DNA of 62,858 nt from Leifsonia sp. C5G2 (GTDB lineage: Bacteria > Actinomycetota > Actinomycetes > Actinomycetales > Microbacteriaceae), in contig NZ_JABFMV010000018.1 in the NCBI RefSeq assembly GCF_013359685.1, forward strand, positions 1 to 62,858, read 5' to 3'. Positions 16,017 through 24,796 of the stretch are shown here, piece after piece. Positions within the stretch are counted from its first letter, which is position 1. Each line of letters starts with the position of its first letter. The position numbers and the translations under genes are program-made. Under the pieces are notes generated by a model. That model worked only from the letters and a program-made list of their open reading frames with translations. It did not search any database and had not been told where the DNA came from.

Positions 16017-17027
16017 CAGCCCGCGATTGATCTGCCGCGCCCACAGCGGGCCGCGGTAGAGGAACGCGGTGTATCCCTGCACGAGGGTTGCGCCGGCGTC
16101 GAGCCGCTCCTGCACGTCCTCGGCGGTCTCGACGCCGCCGACCGAGATGACGCACAGCTCCGGCGGGACCACCGCGCGGATGAGGCGCAGTACCTCGAGC
16201 GACCGGGCGGCCAGCGGGGCGCCGCTGAGTCCGCCGGCGCCCGCGGCCTCGACGACGGCCGGGTCCGTCACGAGACCCTCGCGGGAGATCGTGGTGTTGG
16301 TGGCGATGATGCCGGCGAGCCCGAGCTCCACCGCGAGACGTGCGAGGCGCTCCACCTGCTCGTCGGTCAGGTCGGGCGCGATCTTCACCAGCAGCGGCGT
16401 CTCCCCCGCGACCTCCTTCACGGCGGTCAGCAGGGGGCTCAGCAGTTCCAGCTCCTGCAGCCCGCGCAGGCCAGGGGTGTTCGGCGAGCTGACGTTGACC
16501 ACGAGGTAGTCGGCGACGGGCGCGAGCGCGCGGGCGCTGGTCAGGTAGTCGGCCGTCGCATCCTCGACCGCGACGACGCGAGACTTGCCGATGTTGACGC
16601 CCAGCACGGGACGTCGACGAGCCCGACGCACCTTCAGCAGCCGGTTCGCTGCGGCCTCCGCGCCGTGGTTGTTGAAGCCCATCCGGTTGATGACCGCACG
16701 GTCGGGGATGAGCCGGAAGAGGCGCGGCTTGTCGTTGCCGGGCTGTGGGCGGGCGGTGATCGTGCCCACCTCCACGTGCCCGAATCCGAGCGCGCCGAGG
16801 CCGAGGACGCCCTCGCCGTCCTTGTCGAAGCCGGCCGCCACGCCGAAGGGCGAGTCGAACCGGTGCCCGAGCGCCTCCACCGCGAGAGACGGGTCGGCGC
16901 CGGTGAACCGGCGCGCCAGGCCGCCCAGACCGACGGCCGGGAGGGTGCGGATCACCACGAAGGCGAGGTGGTGGGCCCGCTCGGGGTCGAGGCGGGAGAG
17001 GACGAGGTCGAAGAGTGCGCGATACAT
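15984..17027 (-). CDS. pyrD: Dihydroorotate dehydrogenase, class 2 (quinone-dependent)
   Basis: Oxidises dihydroorotate to orotate in pyrimidine synthesis and passes electrons through FMN to the quinone pool at the membrane. The 347-residue protein has the N-terminal helices typical of class 2 (MYRALFDLVLSRLDPERAHH). The catalytic-serine segment VNVSSPNTPGLRGLQ follows, then FMN-phosphate-binding regions including GVNIGKS and ISVGGVETAEDV. Last gene of hisD-nrdR-pyrD (19 bp after nrdR). Its final 33 bp overlap the convergent RNase HI gene. Confidence 0.95.
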   Translation of the reverse strand: MYRALFDLVLSRLDPERAHHLAFVVIRTLPAVGLGGLARRFTGADPSLAVEALGHRFDSPFGVAAGFDKDGEGVLGLGALGFGHVEVGTITARPQPGNDKPRLFRLIPDRAVINRMGFNNHGAEAAANRLLKVRRARRRPVLGVNIGKSRVVAVEDATADYLTSARALAPVADYLVVNVSSPNTPGLRGLQELELLSPLLTAVKEVAGETPLLVKIAPDLTDEQVERLARLAVELGLAGIIATNTTISREGLVTDPAVVEAAGAGGLSGAPLAARSLEVLRLIRAVVPPELCVISVGGVETAEDVQERLDAGATLVQGYTAFLYRGPLWARQINRGLLRLRRALVEA

Positions 17028-17046
17028 GCCGATAGCAGAATATCTG

Positions 17047-17517
17047 CTATCCGGCTTCGACCGGCTCCGGATGGTGCGCCAGCCGCAGCGAGCGGATGGC
17101 CTCCTCGAAGTCGTCGAGCGAGTCGAAGCCCTGGTACACGCTCGCGAAACGCAGGTACGCCACCTCGTCGAGCTCGCGCAACTCGGGCAGGATCGCGAGC
17201 CCGATGTCGTTCGCCTCGATCTGCGACGCGCCGGTGGAGCGGATGGTCTCCTCCACCTTCTGCGCGAGCACAGCGAGGTCGGAGTCGGTGACCGGCCGGC
17301 CCTGGCAGGCCTTGCGCACGCCGAGCACGATCTTCTCGCGGCTGAACGGCTCCGCCACCCCGCTGCGCTTGATCACGCTGAGGCTCGCGGTCTCCGTCGT
17401 CGAGAAGCGGCGGCCGCACTCCGGGCACTGCCGGCGCCGTCGGATGGACAGGCCGTCGTCGCTCGTGCGCGAGTCGATGACGCGGGAGTCCGGGTGGCGG
17501 CAGAAGGGGCAGAACAT
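17047..17517 (-). CDS. nrdR: NrdR: ATP-cone repressor of ribonucleotide reductase genes
   Basis: A zinc- and nucleotide-dependent repressor that binds NrdR boxes upstream of nrd genes. The 156-residue protein has the zinc ribbon Cys3, Cys6, Cys31 and Cys34 (FCPFC and QCPECGRRF), then an ATP-cone domain (about 48-138) with [16 protein letters not shown]. It lies between hisD and pyrD, with 16 and 19 bp gaps. No ribonucleotide reductase gene is in the window, so it acts in trans. Confidence 0.95.
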   Translation of the reverse strand: MFCPFCRHPDSRVIDSRTSDDGLSIRRRRQCPECGRRFSTTETASLSVIKRSGVAEPFSREKIVLGVRKACQGRPVTDSDLAVLAQKVEETIRSTGASQIEANDIGLAILPELRELDEVAYLRFASVYQGFDSLDDFEEAIRSLRLAHHPEPVEAG

Positions 17518-17533
17518 GGAGGGATTCTATCGC

Positions 17534-18844
17534 TCAGCGGGTGCGGAACCGCTGAGTGACCGCTTCCCCGTGGGCCGGGAGGTCTTCGGCGGTCGAGAGG
17601 GCGACGATCCGGTCCGCGACCTCGCTCAGCGCCTCGCGGTCGTAGCGCACCACCTGCTGCGGGCGCAGGAACGAGTACGCGCCGAGGCCCGGCGAGAAGC
17701 GGGCCTGGCCTCCGGTGGGCAGCACGTGGTTGGAGCCCGCGAGGTAGTCGCCGAGGCTGACCGGCGAGGTCGGGCCGACGAAGATGGCGCCGGCGTTGTG
17801 GATGGATGCGAGCAGCGCCTCCGGGTCGGCCGTCTGCAGCTCGAGGTGCTCGGGGCCGTAGGCGTTGCTGAAGGCCGCAGCCGCGTCCAGGTCGTCCACG
17901 AGCACCACCGCGGACTGCGGGCCGCCGAGGGCCGTGCGCACGCGCTCGGCGTGCTTCGTGTCGTCGGCGAGGCGGCCGAGCTCTGCGACCACACGGTCGG
18001 CGAAGGCGGGGCTGTCTGTGACGAGCAGCGACGCCGCGGCCTCGTCGTGCTCCGCCTGGCTGACCAGGTCGGCCGCGACGTAACCCGCGTCCGCCGTGTC
18101 GTCGGCGATGACGAGGATCTCCGTCGTGCCCGCCTCCGAGTCGATCCCGGTCTGGCCGCGGACGACGCGCTTCGCCGCCGCCACGTAGATGTTCCCGGGC
18201 CCGGTGATGACCTGCACGGGCGCGAGGCCGAGCTCCTCGACACCGTAGGCGAGCGCGCCGATCGCGCCGGCGCCGCCCATGGCGTACACCTCGTCGATGC
18301 CGAGCAGGCCGGCGGCGCCGAGGATGACGGGGTGGACCGCTCCCCCGAACTCGCGCTGCGGGGGGCTGACCAGGGCGACGGACGCGACGCCGGCGACCTG
18401 AGCCGGGACGGCGTTCATCACGACGCTCGACGGGTAGACGGCCTTCCCGCCCGGGACGTACAGGCCCGCACGCTCGACCGGCTCCCAGCGCTGCACGATG
18501 CTCGCGCCGGGCCGGATGACGGTCTCGGCGGCAGGCGGCACCTGCGCGGCCGTCGCCCGGCGGACGCGGGCGATGGCCTCCTCCAGCGCCTCCCGGACGT
18601 CGGCAGGAAGCCCGGCGACGGCGGCGTCGATCTCGGCCTGCGGCACCCGGACGGAGGCGGGCGCACCGCCGTCGAAGCGCTCGGCCTGCTCGCGCAGGGC
18701 GGCGGCGCCGCGCTCCCGCACGTCGGCGATCAGGTCGGCGGCGACGGACATCGCGACCTGCACGTCCACGACGGGACGGGGCACGAGGCGCTGGAAGGCG
18801 GCGCGAGTAGGCTGGACACCGCGGAGGTCGATGGTCTGGATCAT
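17534..18844 (-). CDS. hisD: Histidinol dehydrogenase
   Basis: Catalyses the last two steps of histidine synthesis, histidinol to histidine, with NAD and zinc. The 436-residue protein has normal length. The signature ITGPGNIYVAAAKRVVRGQTGID and the zinc/substrate region SQAEHDEAAASLLVT are visible, and the histidines of GPEHLEL and SVSLGDYLAGSNHVLPTGG sit where the family has its catalytic and zinc residues. It heads hisD-nrdR-pyrD. In many Actinobacteria hisD leads a his operon; here no other his gene follows. It is divergent from the flavin reductase gene with a 60-bp shared promoter gap. Confidence 0.95.
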   Translation of the reverse strand: MIQTIDLRGVQPTRAAFQRLVPRPVVDVQVAMSVAADLIADVRERGAAALREQAERFDGGAPASVRVPQAEIDAAVAGLPADVREALEEAIARVRRATAAQVPPAAETVIRPGASIVQRWEPVERAGLYVPGGKAVYPSSVVMNAVPAQVAGVASVALVSPPQREFGGAVHPVILGAAGLLGIDEVYAMGGAGAIGALAYGVEELGLAPVQVITGPGNIYVAAAKRVVRGQTGIDSEAGTTEILVIADDTADAGYVAADLVSQAEHDEAAASLLVTDSPAFADRVVAELGRLADDTKHAERVRTALGGPQSAVVLVDDLDAAAAFSNAYGPEHLELQTADPEALLASIHNAGAIFVGPTSPVSLGDYLAGSNHVLPTGGQARFSPGLGAYSFLRPQQVVRYDREALSEVADRIVALSTAEDLPAHGEAVTQRFRTR

Positions 18845-18904
18845 GGCCTATCCAGCCTACCGACATGGAATCCCGGACCGCCCCAGAACGTTGGCAGAGC
18901 ATAG

Positions 18905-19435
18905 ATGAACAGCGCATCCCCCGACCCCACCGACGGCGCCGTCAGCGACGCGACCCCGGACCTCGTGGCGTTCCGCCAGGCGTTCCGCCGGCACGCCGCC
19001 GGGGTGGCGATCGTCACCGCGCAGCGGGAGGACGGCACGCCCGTCGGCTTCACGGCGACCTCACTGGCCTCGCTCGCGGCGGTGCCTCCGCTCGCGACGT
19101 TCAACATGGCCCTGTCGGCGTCGAGCTGGCCGGCGATCGCGGAGACCGATCGCGTCGTCATCCACACGCTCGGCGTGCGCAACCGCGAGGTCGCGCAGAT
19201 CCTCTCGGGCGACAACCAGCAGCGCTTCCTCGGCGACCACTGGTACCGCGGCCCGCACGGCCTGCCCGTGATCCGCGACACGACGGCGTGGATGGTCGGC
19301 CGTATCCTCGAGCGCACCCAGGTGCACAACAGCGCCGTGGTGATCGTGCAGATCGAGGAGGGCGCCCTCGGCGAGGACGACGCCCCGCTCGTCTACCACG
19401 AGCGCACCTACTGGCGCCCCGGCACCCCGGTCTGA
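18905..19435 (+). CDS. Flavin reductase family protein (FMN-binding split barrel)
   Basis: A 176-residue member of the flavin reductase-like (DIM6/NTAB) family, which reduces FMN or FAD with NAD(P)H for a partner oxygenase or acts as a stand-alone flavoprotein. The FMN-binding core is AFRRHAAGVAIVTAQREDGTPVGFTATSLASLAAVPPL (about 24-63; key parts GVAIVTA and GFTATS), followed by GDHWYRG and IVQIEEG. It lacks a neighbouring monooxygenase gene, so the partner is unknown. The long, uncharged N-terminal tail (1-20) is not conserved in the family. Monocistronic. Confidence 0.85.
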   Translation: MNSASPDPTDGAVSDATPDLVAFRQAFRRHAAGVAIVTAQREDGTPVGFTATSLASLAAVPPLATFNMALSASSWPAIAETDRVVIHTLGVRNREVAQILSGDNQQRFLGDHWYRGPHGLPVIRDTTAWMVGRILERTQVHNSAVVIVQIEEGALGEDDAPLVYHERTYWRPGTPV

Positions 19436-19447
19436 GCCGCCCGCGTC

Positions 19448-19510
19448 CGCCGAGTGGTGACATGATGTCGCCACTCGGCGCGGATTACCGCGTCTACTCA
19501 CCACTCGGCG
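19448..19510. repeat. Three-arm dyad between the flavin reductase gene and dnaE
   Basis: CGCCGAGTGGTGACA (19448-19462) pairs with 19466-19480 (one mismatch). It can equally pair through 13 bases with a second complementary arm at 19498-19510. A smaller hairpin (CGCGG-N4-CCGCG) sits between the two right arms. It lies at the 3' ends of two convergent genes and may act as a bidirectional terminator. Confidence 0.75.
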
Positions 19511-19525
19511 GGTGAGCGGGCAGGG

Positions 19526-22500
19526 TCAGACGAGGCAGTTAGGGCCCAGGAGGGCTTTCAGTTCGCCGTAGAGGTCCGGGGAGACCCGGACGGGCTTGGG
19601 GACCTCGAACACGCGGGCGACCTGGCCTTTGACCAGGCGCAGGCGGACCTCGGCCTCGCCGGGGTGGCGCGCGAGCACCTCGGCCAGGGACGAGACCGTG
19701 TCCGTGGTCGCGCGCTGGTCGGGCATCGTGATCATCAGGGTCCCGCCGACGTCGTCGGCCTGGCCGAGGTCGGGAGTCATCAGCGAGTAGGCGTGGAGGT
19801 TCATGCCGTCGTCTCGCATGCTCACCCGGCCGCGCACGACGACGATGGTGTCGCCCTTCAGCGCGTGCGAGTACTCCTGATACGCCTTACCCATGAACAT
19901 CACGGTGATCTCGCCGCCGAAGTCCTCGACCTGGATCATGCCGTACTGGTTTCCGGACGCCTTCGCCACGCGATGCTGCACGCTCGTGACGAGGCCGGCG
20001 ACCGTGACCGTGTCGCCGTCCTGCGTGTTCTCCGACGACACCAGCTCGGCGATGCCCGTGCTCGCGAGCTTGGCCAGCTGCAGCTCGAGTCCGGCGAGCG
20101 GGTGGTCGGAGACGTACAGGCCGAGCATCTCGCGCTCGAAGGCCAGCTTGTCGCGTTTGGCCCACTCCGGCCTGTCCGGGATGTGGTGCTGGGTCTGCGC
20201 CACTTCGTCTTCGCCCCACAGGCTGTCGAAGTCGAAGCCCACGTCGCCGTTGGCCTCGTTGCGCTTGATCTTGACGGCCGACTCCACCGCGTCCTCGTGC
20301 ACCTCGACGAGCGACCGCCGGGTGTGCCCGAGCGAGTCGAACGCGCCCGCCTTGATGAGCGACTCGACGGTGCGCTTGTTGGCGGCGTGGATGGGCACCT
20401 TGTTCAGGAAGTCGTGGAACGACTCGAACCGGCCCTTGCTCTCGCGGGCCTCGCGAACGCCCTCGACGACGTTCGCGCCGACGTTGCGGACGGCGCCCAT
20501 GCCGAAGCGGATGTCCTCGCCGACGGCGGCGAAGTACAGGTTCGACTCGTTGACGTCCGGCGGGAGCACCTTGATGCCCATTCGGCGGCACTCGTTGAGG
20601 TAGAGCGCCATCTTGTCCTTCGAGTCGCCGACGCTCGTCAGCAGGGCGGCCATGTACTCCGCCGGGTAGTGCGCCTTGAGGTACGCGGTCCAGTACGAGA
20701 TCACGCCGTAGGCGGCGGAGTGGGCTTTGTTGAACGCGTAGTCGGAGAACGGGAGCAGGATCTCCCACAGCTTGTTGACCGCGTCCATCGAGTAGCCGTT
20801 GTCGGTCATGCCCTGGGAGAAGCCCGCGAACTGCTTGTCCAGCTCCGACTTCTTCTTCTTGCCCATCGCGCGGCGCAGGATGTCTGCTTGGCCGAGCGAG
20901 AATCCCGCGACCTTCTGCGCGATCGCCATCACCTGCTCCTGGTAGATGATGAGGCCGTAGCTGGTCGAGAGGATGTCGGCGAGCGGCTCGGCGAGCTCCG
21001 GGTGGATGGGCGTGATCGCCTGCAGGCCGTTCTTGCGCAGCGCGTAGTTGGTGTGCGAGTTCGCGCCCATGGGGCCAGGGCGGTACAGCGCGATGAGCGC
21101 CGAGATGTCCTCGAAGTTGTCCGGCTTCATCAGCCGCAGCAGCGAGCGCATCGGGCCGCCGTCGAGCTGGAACACGCCGAGAGTGTCGCCCCGGGAGAGC
21201 AGCTCGTACGCGCCGCGGTCGTCGAGCGCGAGGTCTTCGAGGACGAGCTCCTCCCCGCGGTTGTCGCGGATGTTGTCGAGGGCGTCGTTGATGATGGTGA
21301 GGTTGCGGAGCCCCAGGAAGTCCATCTTGATGAGGCCGAGGGACTCGCAGGCCGGGTAGTCGAACTGCGTGACGATCTGGCCGTCCTGCTCCCGCTTCAT
21401 GATCGGGATGACGTCGATCAGCGGGTCGGACGACATGATCACCCCGGCCGCGTGCACGCCCCATTGGCGCTTCAGGTTCTCCAGGCCCAGCGCCGTGTCG
21501 AACACGGTCTTCGCCTCGGGGTCGGACTCGACCACCGCGCGGATGTCGACCGCCTCCTTGTAGCGGGGGTGGTCCTTGTCGAAGATCCCGGTGAGCGGGA
21601 TGTCCTTTCCCATGACGGGCGGCGGCATCGCCTTCGTGAGCTTCTCGCCCATGGAGAACGGGAAGCCGAGCACTCGGCCCGAGTCCTTGAGCGCCTGCTT
21701 GGCCTTGATGGTGCCGTAGGTGACGATCTGGGCGACGCGCTCGGAGCCGTACTTCTCGGTCACGTACTTGATGACCTCGCCGCGGCGGCGGTCGTCGAAA
21801 TCGACGTCGAAGTCGGGCATGGAGACGCGGTCGGGGTTGAGGAAGCGCTCGAAGATGAGCCCGTGCTGCAGCGGGTCGAGGTCGGTGATCCGCATCGCGT
21901 ACGCGGCCATGGAGCCCGCACCGGAGCCTCGGCCGGGGCCGACGCGGATGCCGTTGCGCTTCGACCAGTTGATGAAGTCGGCGACGACGAGGAAGTAGCC
22001 CGGGAAGCCCATCTGCGAGATCACGCCGATCTCGTAGTCGGCCTGCTTGCGCACCTCGGGCGTGATGCCGTCGGGGTAGCGCTGCTCGAGGCCCTTCTCG
22101 ACCTCCTTGACGAACCAAGTCTGCTCGGTCTCGCCCGCCGGGACCGGGAAGCGCGGCATGTAGTTGGCGGCGGTGTCGAACTGCACGTCGCAGCGCTCGG
22201 CGATCGCGAGGGTGTTGTCGCACGCGTCGGGGTAGTCGCGGAACAGCTGCCGCATCTGCTCCGGGGTCTTGAGGTAGAACTCGTCGGCGTCGAACTTGAA
22301 GCGGTTGGGGTCGTCGAGCGTCGAGCCGGACTGCACGCACAGCAGCGCCGCGTGGCTCTTGGCGTCCTCAGCGTGGGTGTAGTGGAGGTCGTTGGTGGCG
22401 ACCAGCGGCAGGCCCAGGTCTTTCGCCAGCCGGATGAGGTCGGACATGATGCGGCGCTCGATGCCGAGGCCGTGATCCATGATCTCGGCGAAGAAGTTCT

Positions 22501-23044
22501 CCTTGCCGAAGATGTCGCGGAAGTCGGCCGCAGCGGCACGGGCGGCCTCGTACTGACCGAGCCGCAGGCGGGTCTGCACCTCGCCGGAGGGGCAGCCGGT
22601 GGTGGCGATGATGCCCTTCGAGTACCGGCTGAGCAGCTCGCGGTCCATGCGCGGCTTGAAGTAGTAGCCCTCCATCGACGCGTACGACGACAGCCGGAAC
22701 AGGTTGTGCATACCCTCGGTCGTCGCCGCGAGCATCGTCATGTGCGTATAGGCGCCGGAGCCGGAGACATCGTCGCCGCCGCCGTCTCCCCACCGGATAC
22801 GGGTCTTGTCAGTGCGGTGCGTGCCCGGCGTGAGATACGCCTCGGTGCCGATGATCGGCTTGATGCCCGCGTCGGTCGCCGTGCGCCAGAAGTCGAACGC
22901 GCCGAACATGTTGCCGTGGTCGGTGATCGCGACGCCGGGCATGCCCTGCGCGGCCGCCGACTCGATGAGCGGCTTGACGCGCGCCGCTCCGTCGAGCATC
23001 GAGTACTCGCTGTGGACGTGGAGGTGGACGAAGGAGTCGCTCAT
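19526..23044 (-). CDS. dnaE: DNA polymerase III alpha subunit
   Basis: The replicative polymerase subunit, 1172 residues (DnaE1 type). An intact N-terminal PHP domain begins FVHLHVHSEYSMLDG with metal ligands His7, His9 and related residues; in Actinobacteria this domain proofreads. The polymerase palm carries the catalytic aspartates in MPDFDVDFDDRRRG (near residue 410), preceded by GPGRGSGAGSMAAY. A helix-hairpin-helix region and an OB-fold (DTVTVAGLVTSVQHRVAKASG) follow toward the C-terminus. A single gene, with hicB upstream on the same strand (70 bp) but otherwise unrelated. Confidence 0.97.
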   Translation of the reverse strand: MSDSFVHLHVHSEYSMLDGAARVKPLIESAAAQGMPGVAITDHGNMFGAFDFWRTATDAGIKPIIGTEAYLTPGTHRTDKTRIRWGDGGGDDVSGSGAYTHMTMLAATTEGMHNLFRLSSYASMEGYYFKPRMDRELLSRYSKGIIATTGCPSGEVQTRLRLGQYEAARAAAADFRDIFGKENFFAEIMDHGLGIERRIMSDLIRLAKDLGLPLVATNDLHYTHAEDAKSHAALLCVQSGSTLDDPNRFKFDADEFYLKTPEQMRQLFRDYPDACDNTLAIAERCDVQFDTAANYMPRFPVPAGETEQTWFVKEVEKGLEQRYPDGITPEVRKQADYEIGVISQMGFPGYFLVVADFINWSKRNGIRVGPGRGSGAGSMAAYAMRITDLDPLQHGLIFERFLNPDRVSMPDFDVDFDDRRRGEVIKYVTEKYGSERVAQIVTYGTIKAKQALKDSGRVLGFPFSMGEKLTKAMPPPVMGKDIPLTGIFDKDHPRYKEAVDIRAVVESDPEAKTVFDTALGLENLKRQWGVHAAGVIMSSDPLIDVIPIMKREQDGQIVTQFDYPACESLGLIKMDFLGLRNLTIINDALDNIRDNRGEELVLEDLALDDRGAYELLSRGDTLGVFQLDGGPMRSLLRLMKPDNFEDISALIALYRPGPMGANSHTNYALRKNGLQAITPIHPELAEPLADILSTSYGLIIYQEQVMAIAQKVAGFSLGQADILRRAMGKKKKSELDKQFAGFSQGMTDNGYSMDAVNKLWEILLPFSDYAFNKAHSAAYGVISYWTAYLKAHYPAEYMAALLTSVGDSKDKMALYLNECRRMGIKVLPPDVNESNLYFAAVGEDIRFGMGAVRNVGANVVEGVREARESKGRFESFHDFLNKVPIHAANKRTVESLIKAGAFDSLGHTRRSLVEVHEDAVESAVKIKRNEANGDVGFDFDSLWGEDEVAQTQHHIPDRPEWAKRDKLAFEREMLGLYVSDHPLAGLELQLAKLASTGIAELVSSENTQDGDTVTVAGLVTSVQHRVAKASGNQYGMIQVEDFGGEITVMFMGKAYQEYSHALKGDTIVVVRGRVSMRDDGMNLHAYSLMTPDLGQADDVGGTLMITMPDQRATTDTVSSLAEVLARHPGEAEVRLRLVKGQVARVFEVPKPVRVSPDLYGELKALLGPNCLV

Positions 23045-23114
23045 GACCCCTTCAGCCTAAGGCCGACGGCCGACCTTCGCAGGCCGACTCACAGGCCCGG
23101 AGTACGACTTCCCG

Positions 23115-23540
23115 TCAGGCGCTGGCCCGCTCCGGCAACGCCTCGGGCCCGCCGTCTCGGCGCTGCGCCAACTGGTGGACGCGCTGCGGAGAAAGGCCGA
23201 GGATCCGGCCCGTGTCTTTCATGGTGAGCCCTTCAGCCCGGAGAGCCTGGACCGCCGCTCGCCTGAGAGCGGCCGCGGTCGCCTCATCCCTCCGTGCCCG
23301 ATCTTCGAGCGTCACGGCCTCATCCCATGCGGCTCGCGCCGATTCGGGAATCTCGACGGCGACATCCACGTCGACGGTGTCCGGGTCGATGTCGAACCAC
23401 AATCCGATCACCTCACGGGCGACCTCCTCGACCTCCGAGAGATGACGCGCCTGACCGACCGTATCGGGATCCTCCACCGTGACGAGCCACCATCGCCCGT
23501 CGCGTCGGGCTGTGGCGTGATAGGTCTTCCGCTCAATCAT
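23115..23540 (-). CDS. HicB-like antitoxin with C-terminal helix-turn-helix
   Basis: A 141-residue protein likely to neutralise the HicA toxin encoded just upstream. The N-terminal half (about 1-60) is a HicB-type partial RNase H fold beginning YHATARRDGRWWLVTVEDPD. The C-terminal part (about 85-130) has a helix-turn-helix, AAVQALRAEGLTMKDTGRILGLSPQRVHQLA, suited to binding the operon promoter. It follows hicA by 45 bp. The DNA is visibly less GC-rich than dnaE or the rluD-like gene, which suggests acquisition by transfer. Toxin-antitoxin function is inferred from pairing and fold; I cannot tell whether it is active. Confidence 0.75.
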   Translation of the reverse strand: MIERKTYHATARRDGRWWLVTVEDPDTVGQARHLSEVEEVAREVIGLWFDIDPDTVDVDVAVEIPESARAAWDEAVTLEDRARRDEATAAALRRAAVQALRAEGLTMKDTGRILGLSPQRVHQLAQRRDGGPEALPERASA

Positions 23541-23585
23541 TGCCCTGTCCCTCCATCCGTCCGCCTCATCATCCGCTCCGCCTCG

Positions 23586-23795
23586 TCATCGCCAGCTCTG
23601 CGGGGTTTCCGGCAGCTTCTTGATCAGCTGTCCGACGATCCCCGCACTCACCTCGCCGTGAACGGGGATGGACTCCTTCACGGACTCATCGGGCAGACCC
23701 CAGAGTTCGTGGCTGCCCTTTGCATGGCGAAGGTAGACCCAGCCGTTCGCTCGGACGACCTTGATGACGTCGCGGTGTTTCTGCGGCTTCGGCAT
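23586..23795 (-). CDS. hicA: HicA-family toxin (mRNA interferase)
   Basis: A small (69-residue) double-stranded-RNA-binding-like toxin that cuts mRNA when not bound by HicB. The family signature is present: VIKVVRANGWVYLRHAKGSHELW with the catalytic histidine in KGSHELW, then IPVHGEVSAGIVGQLIKKL. The start is ATG 23795; an adjacent GTG at 23798 would add one residue. It precedes hicB, the usual order. A good promoter (-35 TTGATG, 17 bp, -10 TAGAGT) ends right at the start codon. Confidence 0.85.
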   Translation of the reverse strand: MPKPQKHRDVIKVVRANGWVYLRHAKGSHELWGLPDESVKESIPVHGEVSAGIVGQLIKKLPETPQSWR

Positions 23796-23840
23796 CACGA
23801 TACTCTAGCCCCCCTAGATGAGTCCATCAACCGGGGCTAG
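23796..23840 (-). promoter_or_regulatory. hicAB promoter with overlapping CTAGCCCC dyad
   Basis: On the minus strand, TTGATG (plus 23825-23830) and TAGAGT (plus 23802-23807) are separated by exactly 17 bp. Transcription would start at or next to the hicA start codon. An inverted repeat CTAGCCCC/GGGGCTAG (23805-23812 and 23833-23840) brackets the -35 and touches the -10, a fitting operator for HicB autoregulation. The upstream flank ATATATTTG is AT-rich. Confidence 0.6.
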
Positions 23841-23875
23841 ATATATTTGTCCGCTATTGCCGGGGCGCGGACGAC

Positions 23876-24796
23876 CTACGACGCCCGGAGCACGTCCAGG
23901 GCGTGTTGCAGGTCCTCCGGGTAGGTGGTCCGGAAGGTGACCCACTCCCCCGTCGCCGGGTGCTCGAAGGCGAGCTGGACGGCGTGCAGCCACTGCCGCG
24001 TGAGGCCGAGCTTCGCGCTCAGCACGGGGTCGGCGCCGTACATCGCGTCGCCGACGCAGGGGTGGCGCTGGGCGGCCATGTGCACGCGGATCTGGTGGGT
24101 GCGGCCGGTCTCCAGGTGGATCTCCAGCAGGCTGGCCGCGGGGAACGCCTCGATCGTCTCGTAGTGCGTCACCGACGGCTTCCCGCCGGCGACGACGGCG
24201 AACTTCCAGTCCGACCGGGGGTGGCGGCCGATCGGCGCGTCGATCGTGCCGGAGAGCGGGTCGGGATGGCCTTGCACGACGGCGTGGTAGATCTTCTCGA
24301 CCGTGCGGTCGTGGAAGGCGCGCTTCAGCGCCGTGTACGCGCGCTCTGACTTCGCCACGACCATGAGGCCGCTCGTCCCGGCGTCGAGGCGGTGCACGAT
24401 GCCCGCGCGCTCGGCCGCGCCCGAGGTCGAGATGCGGAAACCGGCCGCGGCGAGGGCGCCGAGCACCGTCGGGCCTTCCCAGCCGACCGAGGGGTGGGCG
24501 GCGACCCCCACGGGCTTGTCGACCACGACGATGTCGTCGTCGTCGTAGACGATCGTGAGGTCGGGGACGGCGATCGGGACGATCTCGACGTCCGACTTCG
24601 GCTGCCAGGTCACCTCGAGCCAGGAGCCGGCGCTGAGGCGGTCGGACTTGCCTGCTTCACGGCCGTCGACGGTCACCCCGCCGGCCTCGGCGATCTCGGC
24701 GGCGAAGCTGCGCGAGAAGCCAAGGAGCTTGGCGAGTCCTGCGTCGACGCGCGAGCCCTCGAGCCCGTCCGGGATGGGGAAGCTGCGCGACTCCAT
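23876..24796 (-). CDS. RluD-family 23S rRNA pseudouridine synthase
   Basis: Isomerises uridines to pseudouridine in large-subunit rRNA (RluD acts in helix 69; the exact target here is inferred). The 306-residue protein has an N-terminal S4 RNA-binding domain (about 13-65) followed by the catalytic domain. The catalytic Asp138 is in [17 protein letters not shown], and the family segment [14 protein letters not shown] is present. It starts directly at the lspA stop codon, with no gap. The lspA-rluD pairing is common in bacteria. Confidence 0.92.
   Translation of the reverse strand: MESRSFPIPDGLEGSRVDAGLAKLLGFSRSFAAEIAEAGGVTVDGREAGKSDRLSAGSWLEVTWQPKSDVEIVPIAVPDLTIVYDDDDIVVVDKPVGVAAHPSVGWEGPTVLGALAAAGFRISTSGAAERAGIVHRLDAGTSGLMVVAKSERAYTALKRAFHDRTVEKIYHAVVQGHPDPLSGTIDAPIGRHPRSDWKFAVVAGGKPSVTHYETIEAFPAASLLEIHLETGRTHQIRVHMAAQRHPCVGDAMYGADPVLSAKLGLTRQWLHAVQLAFEHPATGEWVTFRTTYPEDLQHALDVLRAS

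Noticed and set aside
18905-19435. Flavin reductase gene as part of a two-component monooxygenase operon
   Set aside because: No oxygenase gene is adjacent; neighbours are hisD (divergent) and dnaE (convergent).
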